Positions 45,361 through 56,044 of a stretch of DNA of 64,000 bases are shown here, piece after piece. This DNA is from Zizania palustris. Lineage: Eukaryota > Streptophyta > Magnoliopsida > Poales > Poaceae. The translations under genes and the position numbers were made by a program. The stretch spans positions 2,294,001-2,358,000 of the forward strand of contig JAAALK010000283.1 in the NCBI GenBank assembly GCA_019279435.1, written 5' to 3'. Numbering within the stretch: the stretch's first letter is position 1; the number at the start of each line of letters is the position of its first letter. The notes under the pieces were generated by a model. It made no database searches, was not told where the DNA came from, and was given only the letters and a program-made list of their open reading frames with translations.

Positions 45361-46918
45361 ATGCCTCCTAAGCGGAGTGCAACCGGTAATCCTGTTCGGA
45401 GGTCCCCTCGGACCTCCGGAGTAAGATCTTCAGATACAGTTGAGGTCGGAGGACCTTCGACATTTCCTCCACCCCAAACCCCGGAAGGGATTCCCCTTCC
45501 TCGACCATACGGAGTTCCTCCGCCAAGTCCATCCATACTTCGGCCACCCAGAGTCCCTCTTCCACCTCAGGTTCCACTTCGAACTGATCCATACAGTTCT
45601 CAAGACCCGGAAGATCCTTCCAAAGAAGATGAAGATAATCTTGGTGATATGGCCGCCCAAATGGCCAGTCTCCAAGCCGAAATTGCAAGGTGGCGGCAAG
45701 AAGCCGCGAATAGGCTTCGCTCTCAACCCACCCCAGCCATTCCCGAAGTGCCTGAAGACGACGAGGTTATTTATCCTGAAGCCCCAGAGAATGCCTCCTT
45801 CGATACCAAGTCTCCGCTGCATCTCGAGTTGTAGAAAGTACGCTTCGACCCAAAGTTCAAAACTTCGAAGCTTTGCAAGTATGCCGGAGATGAAGATCCT
45901 AGAGAATTTGTCCGTTCTTATGCTCTAGCAATTGAATCTAGTGGAGGAGTGCGGGACACCATGGCAAAATGCTTTCCCCTAGCTCTTTAAGGAGTGGCAT
46001 TGCAGTGGTTCTGGTCCTTGAAGCCAGGATCAATTAATTCATGGGGGCAGTTGAAGAAGAAGTTCATAAGCAATTTCCAAGGCACCTTCGTGCCCCCAAT
46101 GTCAACGGGAAGTCTTTTCCAGGTGAAACAGCTCCCTGAGAGACATTGAGACAATACTTTAAGCGCTTCGCTCATATGAAGTCGCAGATCCGAGGGTTGA
46201 CTACGTCTTCAGTAGTTGACGCAGCTCGAGAGGGAGTCATTCATCCAGGCCTCCTTGATAAACTTCACCGGAAAAGCATATCTTCTGTTTCTCAGTTGAT
46301 GTCATATTTCGAAGAGTATGTGAGGTCAGAAGAAGGATGGCTTCAGAGAACCGCTGCAACCCCGTCGATATTGCAAGAAGTGAAATTGGAAGTGAAAACT
46401 TCAGCACGGCAGCAAGAGCCTAGCTTCGAGGTTCAACATGACAGGCGTAGGGGGCAAAATCATCCTCGTTCAGAAGTTCTGAACATTGCACCCCCGCAGA
46501 AGTTTGCCCAAAGAGCTTCGCAACCATCAGGAACCAAGACCAGCGGCTGGAGGCTGCCAGGGAAACCAGCTGGCAAAGGCCAGACCCTTTTCTGTTGTAT
46601 CCATGGTGAAAACCGAAGCCATGCAACTGATACTTGCAAGGCTATACTTGCTCTGAGAGGAGAGTATCTGGAAAGAACTTCGGGTCAAGGCACTACTGAC
46701 CGAGTTCCAGCTGAAGTGCGTCCGGAGCCCGTCCAGGCTGTGGCGTGGATAGAAAGATTTGATTCGGCAAGACGCCCTCCGGTGGTCAATATTATGCCAC
46801 CTCCGAAACAAGAAGAGGGGCAAGACCAAGGAAAAAGAGTAGTCCTCCCCATCTCTAGAGGAGGTACTCTAGGAAGTATGTCAAAGAGGGAGAGAAGTGA
46901 GTATGTCAGAGAGGTGGG
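45361..46918 (+). pseudogene. gag: Gag of Tat-A (copy 2, right body), truncated
   Basis: The ATG at 45361 opens a Pro/Ser/Arg-rich N-terminus, then a short coiled coil (MAAQMASLQAEIARWRQEA near 45650). The retrotransposon gag domain follows with FDPKFKTSKL and GVALQWFWSLKPGS (near 45990-46030), then KRFAHMKSQIRG. A zinc-like C-IHGENRSHATDTC motif is near 46597-46640. Lesions: TAG at 45832-45834, TAA near 45988 and a one-base frameshift near 46140. The frame runs open from 46146 to the copia LTR boundary near 46918, which removes the rest of gag. Confidence 0.82.
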
Positions 46919-48830
46919 TGAGGAGCCATGCTGAATAGCGTGGGCCTCATGGCTCCAGATGTGATGAGTCATTGTCAACGATAGTCAAAGAGGACTGAAA
47001 AGAGAGAGAAGACCTGCTGCGTCTGGGCCGCGTGTGACTCAGGTACACGGGCAGCGAGCGACTGTCGGGCAGAGGGGCCGCGAAGTCGGGCTGGCCCAAT
47101 CCGGGTACATGGGCTAGGAGCAGCAGAGGATCCACTGGGCTGTTGACCAGGATTGACTCAGGTACACGGGCGGTGAGCGATTGTCGGGCTGACAGAGCTG
47201 CGGAGTTGGGCCGGCCCAATCCGGGTACCTGGTGCAAAGTCGGTGGAGGCTTTGTCAGTTTCGGCGTAAAACTGACGACCGCTGATCTCACATCGGACTG
47301 TCCAGAAGAGAAGCCATAGTTGCTACGAAAGCTTAGCTTCCAGATAAGTCATTTGTAAATAGGAGTTTACTATTTTGTCCCTAGGCCCACAATCAGTCAG
47401 TTGAGTCTGTAAAAATATCCTAAGGGCAGTTTAGTCTTTTCCTTTTATTTCAGCGTCTGTAAAAAACCCTAGGGGTATTTTTGCATTTTTCCCATTTATT
47501 GGGCTGCCTATAAATAGGCCCCAATCCCTAGGGTTAGGGTTAACTCACTTTAATCTAAACATATGAGTTCACTTTCCCCACGTCCTATTTCTCTCTGCGC
47601 CGCCATCTAAATCTTGAGTGTCTAATCTGTTGAACCGCGGCCAAGGAAATCTGAGCGGGCTTCCTATGAATTAGTTTTTATTCTCTCTACTGAACGTGTT
47701 ATTTTGCACTTGTTTGCTATTCAATCACTGTTCTTCTCGTCCTATTCGTTTTTGATGTTCTGGCGTATGCGTTCTGTTGAATAGTTTTCATTCAAGTCCT
47801 AGTTTCCTCCTAGTGCATGTGATTGCAGCTAGGTGCTTTGTAGCACATTTGTTTTTTGCGTACTTGTGCAGCAGTCTTATCCATAGACTCACAGCTATGA
47901 ACAGCTAGTCAACAGGCTATGTGACTAGCACTTTTCAGCAGTAGTCTAGAGCTAGCTTGAAATAGTTGAGTGGTTGCTAGAGTTTTGCATGCAGCAGCTT
48001 GTTCCCTGTTCTCAAACGCATTGAACAACACTAGTACTTTGCTATTTAAATCTTTTATCTCGGTTTCTGTGCCCATATTATAGTGTGAGTGCTGTTTCGG
48101 TTGTCTCTACTGAATCGCTGTTTTATTACTCTGTGTATGAGTGTTTGCCTTCAGCTGTTCATATGCAATACTAGTTGTTTGTAGCTGCAGTTTTTTTTAT
48201 GTGGGCGTTTGCTTTCAGATCTTGAATAGCGTGTGTAGTCCTGTAGCTACAACATTGTTCTTCGGGTAGCCCTGCAACAACTACATTGCTTTTTCTCATT
48301 AACGCTCTGCAGAAGCATCTCGAAGCTTGCGTGTGTGAGAGATGTTGCAGCTAGTGCACGGAGTTTGATTTTTTCTGTCTTAGCATTTTGCGTGGGCCCC
48401 ACTTGGTGAAGGTGCTACGCTTCGTTTATTTGTCCTGGAAGATTCGAAGCTCTCGTATAACCTTCCGATGTAAGCCTCGCACGTACACTTCGAACAGGCT
48501 TCGTCAAGTACCGAACAGGAGACAACTTTGAACAGTAAGACTTTTCATTTTATGTGCACTCAGATTAAAATGCTTTGATGATTTATTTCTGTGAAGCTTG
48601 ATCTACCCATGTTTTAAATGTTTTGTCAATCTGCCTATTAGCACTGTGTTGGTGTCTTTTCGATTAGGACACCGGTTATTTTTAGGCTAGATCTTTTGAA
48701 GCTCTGTTGATCTGTTTACTTTTCACTGTTAGTCTGTTGAGGTGCGTTGGGTGTTGGGAGCAGGCCATTGATTCGCAAGAATTTTTTAGGCGCCCATTCA
48801 CCCCCTCTGGTCGCTACTTTCGGTCCTACA
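46919..48830 (+). repeat. 5' LTR of the outer copia element
   Basis: The right end (GGTCCTACA at 48830) is secure because the primer site follows at 48833 and the same end is seen in the nested element. The left end is inferred: TGAGGAGCC at 46919 resembles TGAGAAACC, the LTR start of the nested element, and lies where Tat-A gag stops making sense. A TATAAATA box is at 47509-47516. A direct repeat of about 75 bp (about 47038-47112 and 47158-47232) lies upstream of it. No gene. Confidence 0.7.
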
Positions 48831-48832
48831 AG

Positions 48833-48844
48833 TGGTATCAGAGC
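48833..48844 (+). promoter_or_regulatory. Primer binding site of the outer copia (tRNA-Met initiator)
   Basis: TGGTATCAGAGC, the standard complement of the initiator tRNA-Met 3' end, two bases after the LTR. Confidence 0.93.
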
Positions 48845-48895
48845 TTGGTTAGGGTTTTTCCATACCTTAACCGGTTCTAAACCGCAGTAGTGATC

Positions 48896-51421
48896 ATGAC
48901 GTCTCCTGGCAAGGTCCCATCCTTGGAAGCTTATGGCTATAATTATTGGAAGACTCGCATGCGAGCCTATCTGATGAGCCAAAGCTCGGACATCTGGGAC
49001 ATCTGTATTCACGCTACTTTCACAGTGTTGCCTGTTGATGAGCGTGATTCTCTAGATATCATTGCCCAACATCAGAACAACAACAAAGCGGTGAATATTC
49101 TGTTTTCTGGTTTAGGTCCCACCGAATTTGAGCGTGTTAGCCATCTCTCCACTGCGAGAGAAATCTGGGCTACCCTCTAGGCACACCATGAGGGGACAGC
49201 CCAGGTCAAGGCTCGACTCTATCAGACCTACCGGCGTGAATATGAGAATTTTACACAGAAGTCGGGTGATTCTGTTGAAGCCTTGTTTGGTCGCTCTCAG
49301 TCGATCATCAACAAGCTTCGGGACAACAAGGGTGAGGGTGTTTAGTTAGTCTCAGATCACGAGCAGGCCCTCAAGGTTCTCCATACCTTGGACCCAAAGA
49401 TCTGGGAGATCAAGGTATCCTCTATTATTGAGAGCACATCTTATGATACCTTGACCATTTCTGAGTTGTTTAGCAAGCTGAAGGCCACCGAGGTTGATAC
49501 CCAGTTGAGATCAAATCTCACTGGCTCTGGATCAAAGTCTCTGGCCCTTGCTACACCTTCTGTTGATCCCTCTTCTGTGAGCTGTGCTGGGTTCTCTTTG
49601 ATGTCTATCACTGAGGACTAGCTTGAGTCTTTGGGAGATGATGATTTGTGTCTGTTTAACAACTGGGTGCGTCGTGTTTATGACAAAAGGATGTTCAAAA
49701 GACACGACACAAAGACTGGATGATTTGAGTGTGGTGACCCAGGACACTTCATCGCCGACTGCCCCAAGCGCAATGGCCACAAGAAGAGCACCGGTGGTGG
49801 CTTCCATGACTCCGGCAAGCACGACAGCTCCTCCTTCAACAAGGGCAAGCCAAAGACCAGATTCTTCAAAAAGGCCCTGAAGGACTACCGGCGAGAGAAC
49901 AAGAAGCGCGACAAGGCCTTCTTCGCTGAGATGGAGAAGAGCTACTCCAAGCGGTCCACGTTTTCTTCCTCTTCATCGAGCTCAAGCGATGAGGAGATCA
50001 TCATCAGGAAGGGGAAGGACAAGGACGTTCCAGCGGGCCTTTGCTTCATGGCCTTCGGGGACAGACCGAAGAGCCACTCACACCAGCGCCGAAGATCCCG
50101 CAAGAGCTTCTGCTCAATGGCTCTTGGGGATAAGGAAGAAAAGAGCTCCTCCGATGACTCCGACAACGACAACGAAAAGGTATCATCTTATGAGCGTGAA
50201 ATTGTCGATTTACTTGAGAGCAATCGTCAGGAGTTAAAGTATCGGGAAAAACTGCTTAGGGGGGCCAAGAAGAGGATAGATGAGTTAGAGAGTGAGCTTG
50301 CCGTAGCCAACGACAGAATTGAGAGTCTATCTTCTTCCCCTTGCTTGGGTGATAGCAGTGAGTGCCCAAAATGTGAGGTGCTTCTGTGTGACCTGTCGAC
50401 TCTGAAGTCCAGGTACACAGAAAGGGTTGATGAGAGGGACGCTTTGGCCACTGAGCTTGAAAGTGCTCAGCTAGAGCTAAAAGATGCTCAAGCCACTGTC
50501 GTCGCACCCTGTGTTGATTGCCCATCTCATCTAGCTGCCTTAGCTGAGCCGAAATCCAAGGGCGATGAGCATTTGGGTGATTTGGAGAGGTTGAGAGCTG
50601 AGCTTGCCCAGACTAGGCTAGAGCTTGAGACACTGTCAGTTCCACCCATTGTCTGTGAGAACTGTCTGTCTCTTAGAATGGAGTTGATCAAGCTGAAAGC
50701 TGAAAAGTCTGTCCAAGTAGAGAGTGAGTGTGAGACCTGCTTGTCTCAAGTGGAGGTTCTAGCGTCCTTGAGAGAGGAGCTAGCTGATTCTCAGAATGAG
50801 AACTTTTACCTCCGTTCCATCCTGAGTTGGATCAGTGCCAGAGAGCCTCAGCTCGGCATGATGATCCAGCAATTCAAGAGGCAGGATGGGTTTGGGGTAG
50901 GTTACACCTACACCAAGGCTGACTTTGAGAGTGCCATTAGCCGGGCAGTGGAGTGGAGTAAAATGACTCCTGAGCAGAGATACCCCAAGACTCACTCCAC
51001 TGAGTCTTCCAAGGCTTGTCAGCCCAGGGATGGAGTAATCCATGAACCACCAAAAGCTCCACCCAAGAAGCCTATCTAGGTTCCAAAGCCCAAACACCTC
51101 CACTCTTCTCTGGACTCTCTTCCTGGACCCTCTCAACCCAAGAAGACCACACCAAAGACCACCAAGCCCAAACCTCAACCACATCCCAAGAAGCCCACCT
51201 ATCATTGTGAGTATTGTCAAAGAGACGGGCATCTTGCGAAGTTTTGCTTCAGGAGGAAACGGGTTGAGAGAGCAGAGAGAGCTCATGGTGGTCAGGAGCA
51301 GTTCTACCAGCAGGGTGGTAGACTGCGTGTTCCTCGACGCGGGGAGAGGCTGGAGGCTAGGCCGCATCGTGTAGGTGGTGGTAGAGGAGACGACTTTCTT
51401 GGCCGTGCTCCAGTTGGTGGT
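48896..51421 (+). pseudogene. gag: Gag of the outer copia, N-terminal and central part
   Basis: A single frame from the ATG at 48896. Residues 1-230 are the copia gag domain (YNYWKTRMRAYLMSQ, then WATL, then VLHTLDPKIWEIKVSSI). A CCHC knuckle lies near 49730-49770, its first Cys changed to a stop (TGA). From 49931 there is a basic, Ser-rich linker and a long coiled coil (50170-50850) carrying four C-x2-C pairs at 50363, 50510, 50654 and 50729. A second knuckle, CEYCQRDGHLAKFC, is near 51211-51252, followed by an Arg/Gly-rich tail. In-frame stops: TAG at 49178-49180, near 49345, at 49619-49621 and at 51077-51079, plus the TGA. The frame is then split by the nested element; the 11067 bp added is a multiple of three and the frame resumes at 62489. 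Confidence 0.87.
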
Positions 51422-53517
51422 TGAGAAACCAAGGGTTGGTTTCAGTGTTTGTGATGAGTGATTGACAGGCTTTTTACCCTCTGTTCGAAGGGTACCTCCG
51501 AAGGGGGTTCGGAGGTGGTACCTCCGAAGGTGTTCGGAGGAGGGTACCTCCGGAGGGGTTTCGGAGGTTGGACCTCCGAAGGATGTTCGGAGGTGATTTC
51601 ACCGAAGGGTGTTCGGTGGTTTGGTTGCTGCAGCTGTGCAGCGGAGTGTGCTTGTCGGAGGGGTCCAACAGTACACGATGACTGGGTGTGTACCGAAGGC
51701 TTCGATACTTTGGGCGGTACACCGGAGTGTGTGCCGGAGGTTGCTAACCCGGAGAGGTCTCCGGAGTACTAGATACACTTGTCTGCTTGTCTGTGGTGCG
51801 CAGGGACTTCGGAGGCGACGGACGAATGTAGCAGGTGAACCTGGGTCAAGCAGGAGGCTTGATGCCAGGGGAGCGGGGAGCTCCACCACGGTGGCTGCGA
51901 AGGTGGTCCGGGTCGGTCCTCAGGTCGAGGCATGCCAGGTGAAGGCAGAGAGTGCGGAGCGTGGCTCCGGCTGAAGGTGCTCCGAGACAAAGTCCTCGGA
52001 GGTTAGGCACTTCGAAGGTACTCCGAATGGAGTGACTTCGGAGTTGGTGGATCAAGTCCTCTGCGGAGGCAAGGCTTTCGAAGTGTGCTCCGGAGGGAGA
52101 CATTCGAAGGTACCCAACGAAGGTCTCAGAAGTCGAGGCGCATCGAAGGCATGGTCCAGGTGAGGCTCGTCGAGGAATGTGCTCGGGGAGAGGCACTGCG
52201 ACGAAGGGCTCATGGAATGCTTCATGCGGAGGCCTTGGATGAAGGAGGGACTTCGAAGGGTGGTACTCTGAAGGTGGGGCTTCGGAGGGTGGAAGGCTTC
52301 GGAGCAAGGCTAACTTCGGAGCAAGGCTAACTTCGGAGCAAGGCTAACTTCGGAGCAAGGTTGACTTGAGGTGCTTCGGCCTGCATGGCTTCAGTACACG
52401 GACTGACGGAGTTCGAGCTGGGAGTAGCTGCGAAGCCGTGGTGGTCCACTCCGGAGGTGTTGGTGCGAAGGCCCAAGGGCTTTGACGGCTTTGGCTCAAA
52501 ACCGTCACTGTATCGAAGGCTATCTTCGGCGAAGCGAAGGCAATCTGGCTTCAGGCTTCTCACCGAAGCTACCACACCCTCGCGTGCGAAGGGAGGATTC
52601 CAGAAGGTCAAAGACTGCAAAGGCTGACACTGTTTGTTCTGTAAAAGGCTGACACTGTCCCCTCTGCAAAGCTGACAGAGAAGCCTCCAGAATAAAGGTG
52701 GACTACCTTTTGTACCCCTTAGTTCTGTAGAGTCAAAATCAATGTAAACCCTAGGGGTAGTGTAGTCATTTCCTTTGGGTGAACTGTGGGCTATAAATAT
52801 GGGGGCTCGGTAGGTAACATTTAACACTTTGAGCATTTACTGTTGAGCTCATGTAGCCACATACCTCGCTGTATTCATCCAGAGTTCAATCTATTTGTGT
52901 TCCTTGTTCAAGCGGTGAAGCCCTGCTTCTTTGTGCTTTTGCTTGAGCTCACATTACATACCTCGCTAGTTATCGTGCACCGAAGCCTGTCTAGGCGAAG
53001 GTTGACTTTATGCGAAGTGTGCTTTTCAGCGTGCTGTCGCTCTGTGTAACTTGAGGCAAGTCCTCACAGCTTACTAGCGAAGCCCTGAACGAGGCCCGTT
53101 TTGCTTCTTGTGTCGAAGCCCTTAGCGGAGTCCGTTTGTGTGCGTGTAGACCTTCGTGTACGAAGCACAGCACCAGTTGCTGTTGCCAAGTATCTGGTCG
53201 AAGTCCTCAGAGGGCAGTCCACTCTTGCGAAGGGTGAAGTGCGAAGCCTGCTCGAAGCACCCTGTGTGCGGAGCCTGCACTGACTTAGCAGAGTAGATTT
53301 TCTAGGGTTGTTAGTGGAGCGAAGTCTTCTTGGCTTCGAACATTAGATCCTGCGAAGCCTGTGTTCGGAGCTATCGAAGTACCTCTGAACCAGACCTTCG
53401 AAGGTTGTGTTCGAAGCCTGTTCCGCAGAAGACAGAATCAAACCGAAGGCTAGTTTTTAGCCCGAAATTTTAAAAGCTCCCATTCACCCCCCTCTAGTCG
53501 CCGTTTCCGGTCCTACA
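51422..53517 (+). repeat. 5' LTR of the nested copia
   Basis: 2096 bp. Near the start (51481-51640) there is a run of CpG-rich inverted repeats of the ACCTCCGAA/TTCGGAGGT type. Four 17-bp units (CTTCGGAGCAAGGCTAA-type) are at 52297-52364. TATAAATA is at 52792-52799. No gene; open frames here come from the GC-rich repeats. Confidence 0.95.
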
Positions 53518-53519
53518 AT

Positions 53520-53531
53520 TGGTATCAGAGC
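53520..53531 (+). promoter_or_regulatory. Primer binding site of the nested copia (tRNA-Met initiator)
   Basis: TGGTATCAGAGC two bases after the 5' LTR end. Confidence 0.94.
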
Positions 53532-53581
53532 GGGTTAAGATCACCAGTTGACCTTAACCGGTTTTGTGATCTGTTGGCGAC

Positions 53582-56044
53582 ATGGATAGAGGCAGTAAAA
53601 TTCCTCTGTTCGATGGGACAGACTTTGCATACTGGAAGGTGCGCATGGAGGCTTACTTGTTAAGCCAAGGAAATGCAATTTGGGAGATTGTGGACTCACA
53701 ATACTCCATCCCTGAGACTCGCACCTCTCAGACTGAGAAGGATCAGTATAATGCCAATTCCAAGGCAAGAAATATACTGTTCATCGGTTTGAGTAGAAGT
53801 GAGTTCGATAGGGTACAACACCTTAGGACTGCTAGGGAAATTTGGACAACGCTCACTGTTTTTCATGAGGGCTCTACTCAGATCAAGGCCAGGCGCCAAA
53901 GCACATATAACCAACAGTATCAGCTGTTTGTGCAGGCACCTGGTGAATCTGTAGATGCCATGTTTTCTCGCTTTGATGCGAAAGTGAGTAACTTGCGATC
54001 CAACGGGACGCTTGCTTACAGTGATCATGATAGGGCTATCAAGCTTCTCTATGCTCTTGACCGTAGCATATGGGAAGTAAAGATATCCAGCATTGAGGAG
54101 TCCGCAGGATATGACACTTTGACCTGCGATGAACTCTTTAGCAAGCTGAAGTCCACAGAGATTGCCAAGGCATCTCTTGCTGTGCACAGAAGCTCTTTGC
54201 CACAGCCATTGGTATTGGTTTCTAGCACTAGCCGTGGCACCACTGCAGAACCAAGCACATCTGGCACTTGTGTTCTTGCAGATGGTTTTGCTTTGTCCTC
54301 CCTGGTCTCCGTCACAAAGGAGCAGGTGGATACTCTAGATGATGATGAGCTTGCTCTCATTGCCCGGAGGTTCACCCGTTTTCATCATGAGAGACGGGAT
54401 CAGAGGAGAAGTGGTTTTGGTGGTTGTTTTGAATGCGGTGACACTTCTCACATCAAGGCTAATTGCCCTAAGCTCAAGAAGAGAGATGAGAGTGAGCGCC
54501 CCAAATACCACAAAAAGGAGAGGAAGCCTTTTATGAAGGGCAAGCGCGGCAAGATGGCTAAGAAAGTAGCCAAGGCCGCTTCCAGAGCCTTTGTTGCTGC
54601 TCTCAGCGACATTGACACGTCCTCAACTTAGGAGTCAAGCTCTGAGGAGGAGGAGTCCCCAAGGAAGGAGGACAAGAAGGACAAGAAGGGACGAGACTTC
54701 ACCGGCCTTTGTTTCATGGCCGACAGCGATCACAGTGGCGATGAGCTTGACTCATCTGAGGTAAACCTATCATCTGACTAGCTACTAATAAAATTAGATG
54801 AGCTGAATGAAGTAGTTCTTGGTCAGGATAGATTACTTGTGCAAGCCGCTAGAGAAAGAAAAGACCTTAGACTTAGGCTAGAAACTATTTCTACTGAATA
54901 TGCCATGCTTAAGTCTAAATTTGATGATGCTGAATGTGAGTCCTGTTCTGTTGTCATGAGTGAGCTTGCTCAGTTGCGTTCTGTTCATGCTCAAACTCTT
55001 TCTGAGCTTGAGACTGCACAGAAGCAGCTTTTGGAGGTGGATTATATACCTCATGATATTATTGATTGCATGAACTGCTCTTTATTACGCGATAGCATTA
55101 ATTTACGTGATAAGCATGTTCATGATTTTGAGGCTAGATTGGAGAGGGCCGGTAGTTCTAAGGATGTGCAACATGTTTGTGACACTTGCATTACCCTTAA
55201 GGACCAGCTAGGCACTGTTAGAGAGCAAGCTGAGAACCTCATGTCAGAAAATGAATATCTCCTTTCTGTGGTTAATAAATGCACTGAGGGAAAGGGTAGG
55301 ATGGATTTGCTCTTGGCCAAGACCAAGTTGTGTGCTGACAGAGCAGGGGTAGCTCTAGGTTTGGGTTTTGAGAGGATACCTTCAGACAGTAAGACCAAAA
55401 CTGTTTTCACCTCTCCCACTACCCTAGAGAAAGAGAGAGCTCTGTTAGACACCCCACCAGCCAAAAAGCCTACCCATCCACCAAAGAAAACCACTCCTCC
55501 TGCCAAGAAAAATCCTCCCTAGAAAACCACTCAGAGAAAACCCAAGGAGCCTGTGAGAGTTACTCCTATGACCCATGAGAGTGCCCCCAGGAGAGTTTTT
55601 CACTGTTCCTACTGTCAGCGGGCGGGTCATTTGGTTGGGTTATGTTTTCGTCGCATCAAGGATGAGCGACGCGCACAGGCGATGAGTTATCAGGACATGC
55701 ATTACCCATCTTTAGGAATGCATGAGTCTGAGATGTACTATCGTCCTGCTTTTGAGGCTCCTCATGCTTCTCGGAGAGGTTTTGCTCCTCGAGGTCTTCA
55801 CCATGTTCCATATGGTGGTAGACCTCGGGCTAGCAGATTTGTACCTCGTCAGAGTAGGAGACCTCCACATGTTGTTCGTTCACAGCATGTAGGTAGACCT
55901 CGCACTTTGCATCATTCTGATTATTATGTGCGTAGACCGTCTGCTTTTACTGTGCCTACTACTCGTGTCACTCAGTGCTGGATGCCTCGTCATTATTTCA
56001 CTCACCCCAGCACTGAGCGATCGAGACATTCTTATCATGTGTAG
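53582..56044 (+). pseudogene. gag: Gag of the nested copia
   Basis: It starts at the ATG at 53582, 51 bp after the primer site. The copia gag domain (DFAYWKVRMEAYLLSQ, later LYALDRSIWEVKISSI) covers about residues 1-210. A CCHC knuckle CFECGDTSHIKANC follows at about residue 282, then a Lys-rich linker. A Leu/Glu-rich coiled coil (54785-55300) has three C-x2-C pairs at 54935, 55067 and 55178. A Pro/Lys repeat tail and a second knuckle, CSYCQRAGHLVGLC, come near 55603. The last part is Arg/His/Tyr-rich. TAG stops at 54629-54631, about 54778-54780, 55520-55522 and 56042-56044 interrupt the one frame. The last of these may mark the gag-pol border rather than damage. Confidence 0.88.

Larger units (their letters stand above)
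38265..46918 (+). mobile_element. Tat-A copy 2: pol end, antisense gene, LTR, primer site, gag
   Basis: It has the same order as copy 1 (pol end, tandem repeats, antisense gene, LTR), but the LTR at 44804-45298 is followed at once by a primer binding site and gag on the same strand. One LTR thus serves as the 3' LTR of the left body and the 5' LTR of the right body. It is truncated on the left inside the second RNase H and on the right by the copia insertion inside gag. Confidence 0.85.

Noticed and set aside
51599..52307. Several frames in the nested copia 5' LTR and their twins at 60582-61313
   Set aside because: They are in LTR sequence, and the same frames in the second LTR carry no sign of selection.
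53520..53531. tRNA gene at the TGGTATCAGAGC sites
   Set aside because: Only the 12-base primer complement is present; no tRNA body.
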